Below are positions 58,604-64,000 of a stretch of 64,000 nucleotides of DNA, one piece after another (position 1 is the first letter of the stretch; each line of letters opens with the position of its first letter). The stretch comes from Pseudomonas sessilinigenes (lineage in GTDB: Bacteria; Pseudomonadota; Gammaproteobacteria; Pseudomonadales; Pseudomonadaceae). The stretch is taken from the NCBI RefSeq assembly GCF_003850565.1, contig NZ_CP027706.1:6138001-6202000 (forward strand). Direction: 5' to 3'. The notes beneath the pieces are model-generated. The model saw nothing but the letters and a program-made list of their open reading frames with translations, was not told the origin of the DNA and ran no database searches. The position numbers were made by a program, and so were the translations under genes.

Positions 58604-59659
58604 ATGTCCAACCTCGTCTCCACCCAGCCTGCCCGTGGCTGGTCGCTCTGGTGGAAACCCCTGCTGTTCCTGCTGGTTGCCGCTATCGGCCTGTACTACG
58701 TGAAGTGGTCGCCCTACTACCTCAAGGCCTTTACCGCCGCCGACAGCCACAGCATCGGCGCCTCGATCCTCAATGACCAGCAGACCTCCCCCTGGAGCGC
58801 GGCCCTGGCCTACGCCCAGGTGTATTTCCTGGCGATCTGGAAAGCGGCCGTGCTGGCGGTGATCCTGGGATCGCTGTTGCAGGTGCTGATTCCCCGGGAC
58901 TGGCTGCTGCGCCTGTTCGGCCGTGCCGGCTTCGGCTCGACCCTGCGTGGCGGCCTGTTCGCCCTGCCCGGCATGATGTGCTCCTGCTGCGCCGCGCCGG
59001 TGGCCGCCGGCCTGCGTCGGCAGAACGTGTCGGTGGGCGCGGCCCTGGCCTTCTGGATCGCCAACCCGGTGCTCAACCCCGCGACCCTGGTGTTCATGGG
59101 CTTCGTCCTGGGCTGGGGTTTCACGGCCCTGCGCCTGGTGGCCGGCATCGTCCTGGTGTTGGGCGTCTCGCTGGTCGCCCAACGCGTGGCGCGCCCCGAA
59201 CAACTGCCCGAAGCGGCCGTGGAAGCCGTGGTGGAGGCCGGTACGCCGAACGAGCAACCATTCCTCGTGCGCTGGGGCAAGACCCTGTGGCAACTGTTCT
59301 GGAGCACCATCCCGATCTATATCCTCGCCGTCCTGCTGCTGGGCGCGGCACGGGTCTGGCTGTTCCCCCACATCGATGGGGCCATGGGCAACAGCCTGCT
59401 GTGGCTGGTGCCCCTGGCAATCGCCGGAACCCTGTTCGTGATTCCCACCGCCGCGGAAATCCCCATCGTCCAGACCATGATGACCCTGGGCCTGGGCACC
59501 GGGCCTGCCGTGGCCCTGCTGATGACCCTGCCGAGCATCAGCCTGCCTTCGCTGCTGATGCTGCGAAAGGACTTCGACGCCCGGGTGCTGGTGACCGTGG
59601 CCGTGCTGACCATGCTGGTCGGCATCGTCTGCGGCCTGGTGGGCGCCGCCCTGCTGTAA
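58604..59659 (+). CDS. DUF318/YraQ-type permease
   Basis: 351-aa membrane permease with about nine helices. The signature is LPGMMCSCCAAPVAAGLRRQ then ANPVLNPATLVFMGF and a second half-repeat GTLFVIPTAAEIPIVQTMMT. The CSCC motif marks the ArsP/YraQ superfamily, some members of which export organoarsenicals. The substrate here is unknown. It is divergent from arsR with the palindrome between. The ATG at 58604 is likely. Confidence 0.86.
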   Translation: MSNLVSTQPARGWSLWWKPLLFLLVAAIGLYYVKWSPYYLKAFTAADSHSIGASILNDQQTSPWSAALAYAQVYFLAIWKAAVLAVILGSLLQVLIPRDWLLRLFGRAGFGSTLRGGLFALPGMMCSCCAAPVAAGLRRQNVSVGAALAFWIANPVLNPATLVFMGFVLGWGFTALRLVAGIVLVLGVSLVAQRVARPEQLPEAAVEAVVEAGTPNEQPFLVRWGKTLWQLFWSTIPIYILAVLLLGAARVWLFPHIDGAMGNSLLWLVPLAIAGTLFVIPTAAEIPIVQTMMTLGLGTGPAVALLMTLPSISLPSLLMLRKDFDARVLVTVAVLTMLVGIVCGLVGAALL

Positions 59660-59783
59660 CCCTTCCCCTGAACGCAGCCAAGCGCCAGCGCGGCTGCGAC
59701 CGGGTACGCAGCACCCGCAAAGCAGGCACCGCGCTCATCCCGAAAATACTCACTGGCAGGTTTGGCGAGGACTGCGCCCTCGT

Positions 59784-59817
59784 GCGCAGCCTCGCAGGCT
59801 CGACAGCAGCTACAGGG
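59784..59817. repeat. partial REP-type repeat
   Basis: GCGCAGCCTCGCAGG then CTCGACAGCAGCTACAGG matches the core of the REP copies at 4.2 and 6.6 kb, but the closing arm is missing. It overlaps the end of mnmH. Confidence 0.5.
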
Positions 59818-60910
59818 TGGGCGGGCGCTGGCGCAGGTAATCGAGGACGGCGGCATGGTCGCCAACGAACTCGATGCGCGCCCCCTTGCTCTCGCGCTGG
59901 AAGGCATACATCGGGTCGTAGTACTCGCTCAGCAGGCCCTCGATCCAGCCTCGGTGGCGCTCCACATCGCCACTGCGTCCCTGCTCGACCAGAGCGGCCT
60001 CCATCAACGCCAGCAGCCGCTGATGGCGCTCGCCACCCAGGCGCTTGCGGATCTTGTTCAAGCTCTCCAGCAGGCGCTGGGCAAACAACGCGAAGCCCTG
60101 CTCGCCGTGCACGGCTACGAACTCCGCGCACAGGTCCACCACATAGTCCTGGAGAATACGCTGCACCCGATGTTCCAGGCGATCCTCCAGCCAGACCATG
60201 GGCGCCACCTGCATGCCCTGATGCAGCGCAAGTGGCAAGGCACAACTGCCGATCATGCGGTTCTCGTCTTCCACGACGAAGCCCTGCAGCCCACGCTGGC
60301 GCTTCTTCAGCACATCCACTGCCAGGCGATTCTCGAAGTCGATGTTGCTCGGCTGCCCGGTGGCACGCCGGCCGAAGCTCGAACCCCGGTGGTTGGCATG
60401 GCCTTCGAGGTCCAGGGCGTTATCCAACTGCCCCAGCACCTGGGTCTTGCCGGTGCCGGTCATGCCTCCCAGCAGCACGAAGTCGCACTGCTGCATGGCC
60501 TGCTCCACCGTTTCCAGGAGAAAGGTCCGCATGGCCTTGTAGCCACCGCCCACCCGTGGGTAGTCGATGCCGGCCTCGTCCCGCAGCCACTGCTGGACGA
60601 TCTGCGAACGCAAGCCGCCGCGGAAGCAATACAACAAGCCATCGGGGTGGGCCCGGGCGAAATCGGCCCAGGCCTGGATGCGCTCGGCCTTGATCGCCCC
60701 GGACACCAGCTGGTGCCCGAGGACGATCGCCGCCTGCTGGCCCTGCTGCTTGTAGCAGGTGCCGACCCGCTGGCGCTCCTGGTCGGTCATCAGCGGCAGG
60801 TTGAGCACCCCGGGAAAGGCGCCCTTGGTGAATTCGATCGGCGCACGGGTGTCCATCATCGGCCGGTCGTTGAGGAAGATCTCGCGGTAATCGGTGTAGT
60901 CCAGGGACAT
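59810..60910 (-). CDS. mnmH: tRNA 2-selenouridine synthase
   Basis: 366-aa SelU/MnmH. The N-terminal rhodanese domain ([20 protein letters not shown]) has its active Cys in [15 protein letters not shown], around residue 97. The C-terminal P-loop domain has [12 protein letters not shown] (Walker A). It swaps sulfur for selenium on wobble 2-thiouridine of tRNAs using SelD-made selenophosphate. The ATG at 60910 shares its A with the selD stop (TGATG), so translation is coupled. Confidence 0.93.
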   Translation of the reverse strand: MSLDYTDYREIFLNDRPMMDTRAPIEFTKGAFPGVLNLPLMTDQERQRVGTCYKQQGQQAAIVLGHQLVSGAIKAERIQAWADFARAHPDGLLYCFRGGLRSQIVQQWLRDEAGIDYPRVGGGYKAMRTFLLETVEQAMQQCDFVLLGGMTGTGKTQVLGQLDNALDLEGHANHRGSSFGRRATGQPSNIDFENRLAVDVLKKRQRGLQGFVVEDENRMIGSCALPLALHQGMQVAPMVWLEDRLEHRVQRILQDYVVDLCAEFVAVHGEQGFALFAQRLLESLNKIRKRLGGERHQRLLALMEAALVEQGRSGDVERHRGWIEGLLSEYYDPMYAFQRESKGARIEFVGDHAAVLDYLRQRPPTL

Positions 60911-61944
60911 CAGCACACCTCGACCGCGTGACTCTGTCGCTCCAGCAGCTCGCCAATAGGCGCCAGCTCCAGGCCCAGCTCCGCCGCCAGGGCGAGGAAT
61001 TCGGCATTGCCCTCAGGCGTCACCGCCACCAGCAGGCCGCCGCTGGTCTGCGGGTCGCACAGCACCCGCTTGTGCAGCTCCTGGATACGCCCGACCTTGT
61101 CGGCATAGCTGCTGTAGTTGCGCAAGGTGCCGCCCGGCACGCAACCCTGGTCCAGGTAGTACTCGACGCCGGGCAGACGCGGTACGCGGTCGTAATGGAT
61201 ACGCGCGGTCAAGCCACTGCCGTCGGCCATTTCCACCAGGTGCCCGAGCAGGCCGAAGCCGGTGACGTCGGTCATCGCCGTGACCCCTTCGAGCTTGCCG
61301 AAGCGGCTGCCGGGCTTGTTCAGGGTGCACATCCAGTCACGGGCCAGGCCGACGTCGGCATCGCGCAGCTTGCCTTTCTTCTCGGCGGTGGTGAGCACGC
61401 CGATCCCCAGCGGCTTGGTCAGGTACAGCAGGCAACCGGCGGTAGCGGTGTCGTTGCGCTTCATAAAGCGTTTTTCCACCAGGCCCGTCACCGCCAGGCC
61501 GAAAATCGGCTCGGGGGCATCGATCGAGTGGCCGCCCGCCAGGGGAATGCCCGCGGCATCGCACACTGCGCGTCCGCCCCGGATCACTTCGCGGGCGACT
61601 TCCGGGGCCAGCACGTTCACCGGCCAGCCGAGAATGGCGATGGCCATCAAGGGATCGCCGCCCATGGCGTAGATGTCGCTGATGGCATTGGTGGCGGCAA
61701 TGCGGCCGAAATCGAAGGGATCATCGACGATGGGCATGAAGAAGTCGGTGGTGGAGACCACCCCGCGTTCACCGTCGATGGCGTAGACCGCCGCGTCATC
61801 GCGCGAGGCGTTGCCCACCCACAGCTTGGGATCGAGGTTCTGCGCCCCGCTACCGGCCAGGATGACCTCCAGCACCTGGGGCGAAATCTTGCAACCACAA
61901 CCGGCTCCGTGGCTGTACTGGGTCAGGCGAATCGGCTCGCTCAT
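60910..61944 (-). CDS. selD: selenophosphate synthase
   Basis: 344-aa SelD. The catalytic Cys and Lys are in [12 protein letters not shown] (Cys, not selenocysteine), about residue 17. Other parts are [50 protein letters not shown] and [14 protein letters not shown]. It supplies selenophosphate both for mnmH and for any Sec-tRNA made elsewhere. Upstream of mnmH in one operon. Confidence 0.95.
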   Translation of the reverse strand: MSEPIRLTQYSHGAGCGCKISPQVLEVILAGSGAQNLDPKLWVGNASRDDAAVYAIDGERGVVSTTDFFMPIVDDPFDFGRIAATNAISDIYAMGGDPLMAIAILGWPVNVLAPEVAREVIRGGRAVCDAAGIPLAGGHSIDAPEPIFGLAVTGLVEKRFMKRNDTATAGCLLYLTKPLGIGVLTTAEKKGKLRDADVGLARDWMCTLNKPGSRFGKLEGVTAMTDVTGFGLLGHLVEMADGSGLTARIHYDRVPRLPGVEYYLDQGCVPGGTLRNYSSYADKVGRIQELHKRVLCDPQTSGGLLVAVTPEGNAEFLALAAELGLELAPIGELLERQSHAVEVC

Positions 61945-61987
61945 GGGGCACCTCGTCAAGTCTGGGACGGGGATTCTAGCAGAGCCC

Positions 61988-62353
61988 TCAGGCCCCCGGT
62001 CGCGGCGTCCCCTGGTGGAACAGCATCTGCCAGCGCCCTTCGCGACAGCGCCACAGCGAACTGCGCCAGGCACTGCTGGCCACTCGTCCGGGCGCTGCGG
62101 CGTTATGGCACAGGTAGGTGGCCTGGGCCAGGTCGGCTGCCAGCCACTGAACGGCAAACTGCTCGATGTGCCGCTCGATAAACGACTCCTGCACCAGGCT
62201 GGCGAGCACCTGGGCCTTGTTCCAGCGCCCGCCGCTGGCGCCGAACTCGAGGAACTCATCAGCCAGCAAGGCATCCAGTGCCTGGCGATCGCCCCGTACG
62301 TCGGCTTCCTGCAACCGACGCTCGAGCAGCAACAAGTGTTCGGACAGATTCAT
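61988..62353 (-). CDS. DUF4440/NTF2-fold protein
   Basis: 121-aa protein. The NTF2-like parts are [68 protein letters not shown]. The ATG at 62353 follows GGGGGAAAG. Its role is unknown. It lies just upstream of selD, 43 bp away. Confidence 0.8.
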   Translation of the reverse strand: MNLSEHLLLLERRLQEADVRGDRQALDALLADEFLEFGASGGRWNKAQVLASLVQESFIERHIEQFAVQWLAADLAQATYLCHNAAAPGRVASSAWRSSLWRCREGRWQMLFHQGTPRPGA

Positions 62354-62556
62354 CTTTCCCCCGGGTATTGGCCATGCCTGGACAGCGCACTCTAGCACCT
62401 GCGCCGTACTGCGGCCGGTGCCTGCACGGTATGCAAAGATCCCGGGCTTTGGTTAGGCTTGCAGCGCCCTGCCCGGGCCTGATTGCCCCACCACACACAA
62501 AAGCGCCACCCCAGGCCACCTCCTCCAGGCCGGGTAAGGCGCTGACGGAGCCCGCC

Positions 62557-63516
62557 ATGAAGTTCAGCACCCAGTCCATCGCCCGCAAGCTCAAGTTCCA
62601 CCAATTGGTGGTCTTCGAACAAGTGTTACAAAGCGGCTCGCTGGTCCGCGCCTCCCAGGCCCTGAACCTGACCCAACCGGCGGTGACCAAGATCATCCAT
62701 GAGCTGGAATCCTACTTCGAAGCGCCGCTACTGATCCGGAGCAACCGGGGGGTGAGCGCCACCGAACTGGGGCAGGTGGTGGTGCAGCGTGCCAAGTCGC
62801 TTCTTGCGGAGTTGCGGGCCCTGACCGATGAGGTCAACGCCTTCCAGGAGGGCACCTCGGGGCACGTGATGGTGGGCACCCTGATCTCGGCCTCCACCTC
62901 GTTGCTGCCCCGGGCCATTCAATTGCTCAAGCAACAAGCCCCTGGCGTGCTGGTATCGCTGCGGGTGGGGCAAATGGACCAGTTGTTCCCGGCGCTCGCG
63001 GTAGGTGATGTCGACCTGGTGGTAGGCCGGGTCCCAGACGACTGGCAATGGCGCAGCGAAGCCCTGGAAGTCGAAGTGTTGTACCGCGAGGACCTGAGCA
63101 TCGTCGCCGGTGCCCGGCACCCGATGCATCGCCAGGCGCCGGTCAGCCTCCAGCAATTGCACGCTTACCCCTGGGTGCTGCCGACTCGCGACTCACTGCT
63201 ACGCCGCACCTGCGATCGATTGTTTGCCGATAACGGACTGCCGACCCCGGACAACGTCGCCGAGTCGCTGTCGATCCTGACCAACATCACCCTGATGCAG
63301 GACCAGCGCACCGTCGCACTGATGCCATTCGAAGCCTCCCGACAGTTCATCCAGGCCGGCATGCTCAAGGCCTTCGACCTGGGAACCGCGCTGCAATTCG
63401 GCGACATCGGCTGCTTCAGCTCCGCCCAGCGCAAGCTGGGACCCGCCGCCCGCTTGTTTCGCCAATGCCTGGACCAGGCCCGAAACCAATCCATCACCGA
63501 AAAGCACCCAGCCTGA
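62557..63516 (+). CDS. LysR-family regulator next to aldehyde dehydrogenase
   Basis: 319-aa LTTR. HTH: FHQLVVFEQVLQSGSLVRAS, QALNLTQPAVTKIIHELESY, residues 14-60. The ligand domain follows (LISASTSLLPRAIQLLKQQA). The ATG at 62557 gives MKFSTQSIARKLKFHQ. It is followed 101 bp later on the same strand by an aldehyde dehydrogenase gene. It resembles regulators of aromatic-compound or galactose use (GbpR/PcaQ-like), but the inducer is not known. Confidence 0.86.
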   Translation: MKFSTQSIARKLKFHQLVVFEQVLQSGSLVRASQALNLTQPAVTKIIHELESYFEAPLLIRSNRGVSATELGQVVVQRAKSLLAELRALTDEVNAFQEGTSGHVMVGTLISASTSLLPRAIQLLKQQAPGVLVSLRVGQMDQLFPALAVGDVDLVVGRVPDDWQWRSEALEVEVLYREDLSIVAGARHPMHRQAPVSLQQLHAYPWVLPTRDSLLRRTCDRLFADNGLPTPDNVAESLSILTNITLMQDQRTVALMPFEASRQFIQAGMLKAFDLGTALQFGDIGCFSSAQRKLGPAARLFRQCLDQARNQSITEKHPA

Positions 63517-63617
63517 TCCAGTATTCCAAACACTAATATCCAACCACTTAATATTGATTATTCACTAATACCGGGTCTTCCTACACTCGCCCCGAAACCC
63601 ACGTTTCGGAGGCTCAA

Positions 63618-64000
63618 GTGTCCACTCCCCTGCTGCGTCATTTCATCGACGGCGAGTTTGTCGCCAGCACCAAGACCTTTGCCAATATCTCCCCTGTAGA
63701 CGGTCGCTTGCTGGGGCAGGTCTGCGAGGCCGACCGGCCCCTGGTCGAACGCGCGGTAGCCGCGGCCAAGGCCGCGCAATCGGGCCCCTGGGCCCACTAC
63801 AGCGCCAGCCAGCGCGCCGATCTGTTGCTGGACATCGCCAACGGTATCCAGCGCCGCTTCGAGGCATTCGTCGCGGCCGAAGTCGCCGACACCGGGCGCC
63901 CGGTGCAGCAGGCCCGGACCCTGGACGTGGCCCGGGCAGTACAGAACTTTCGCACCTTCGCCGAACTGCTGCGCCAGTCCGGTAGCGAGCTCTTCGAAAT
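63618..64000 (+). CDS. aldehyde dehydrogenase, N-terminal part (cut by window end)
   Basis: 127 codons of a NAD-dependent aldehyde dehydrogenase are in the window: STPLLRHFIDGEFVASTKTF, ANISPVDGRLLGQVCEADRP, LVERAVAAAKAAQSGPWAHY, SASQRADLLLDIANGIQRRF. The opening resembles hydroxymuconic- or aminomuconic-semialdehyde dehydrogenases of aromatic ring degradation, but the active-site region is beyond the end. GTG start at 63618 follows CGGAGG by 5 nt. The gene runs off the right edge. Confidence 0.82.
   Translation, partial: MSTPLLRHFIDGEFVASTKTFANISPVDGRLLGQVCEADRPLVERAVAAAKAAQSGPWAHYSASQRADLLLDIANGIQRRFEAFVAAEVADTGRPVQQARTLDVARAVQNFRTFAELLRQSGSELFE

Noticed and set aside
1..64000. CRISPR array
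   Set aside because: No run of evenly spaced direct repeats was seen.

Overview
The window looks like the chromosome of a Pseudomonas of the fluorescens group (P. protegens/P. chlororaphis-like). The evidence is the high GC content with strong GC3 coding, REP-type intergenic repeats, a cyanide-insensitive cioAB oxidase, an sphRABCD-like locus and a lectin-like (LlpA) bacteriocin. No species was confirmed by search.

Layout. 0.1-3.2 kb: a histone-deacetylase-family amidohydrolase coupled to an MFS exporter, then a parDE toxin-antitoxin pair with a perfect palindromic operator. 3.2-10 kb: a DyP peroxidase and an sph-type locus (AraC regulator, outer-membrane protein, and a racemase-like protein, a flavin oxidase and a c-type cytochrome that are all exported). 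10.1-13.2 kb: a MITE-like repeat, a GapN-type dehydrogenase and a FUSC membrane protein. 13.2-21 kb: molybdenum cofactor genes (moeA, moaB, mobA, fdhD, moaE, moaD, moaC, moaA) with a LysR regulator and a bestrophin gene inside the moa run. 21.4-30 kb: two FdhF/YdeP-type molybdoenzymes flanking cioAB. Two 49-codon membrane-protein genes directly follow cioB, and a second DyP peroxidase lies beyond them. 30.3-32.5 kb: a DMT exporter, an Lrp regulator and a BAX inhibitor-1/YccA protein.

32.6 kb: tRNA-Ser(UGA) marks the edge of a variable, lower-GC segment (about 32.8-42.6 kb) full of small secreted, lipo- and hypothetical proteins. Its core is an LlpA-like lectin bacteriocin and two small related proteins. 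All three share an about 80-bp leader, and two of them have a CTG-N10-CAG SOS box about 175 bp upstream of the start codon. A decayed phage spanin gene lies beside them. Further on are two tandem genes for tiny secreted cysteine-rich peptides.

42.8-64 kb returns to core-like content: allE with a LysR regulator; the alternative L36 gene with a Fur/Zur-like box; a DinB protein; three tandem YceK-like lipoproteins, two of which lack a canonical start codon; an EAL protein; an AraC regulator; a four-gene ATGA-coupled signalling operon; a GST; a phosphatase; an arsR-SRPBCC-flavodoxin operon with a palindromic operator; a permease; selD-mnmH; and a LysR gene next to the start of an aldehyde dehydrogenase gene cut by the window end.

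The best candidate for an undescribed system is the SOS-box plus shared-leader bacteriocin cassette at 34.6-37.3 kb. The paired cysteine-rich peptides at 42.1-42.5 kb come next.
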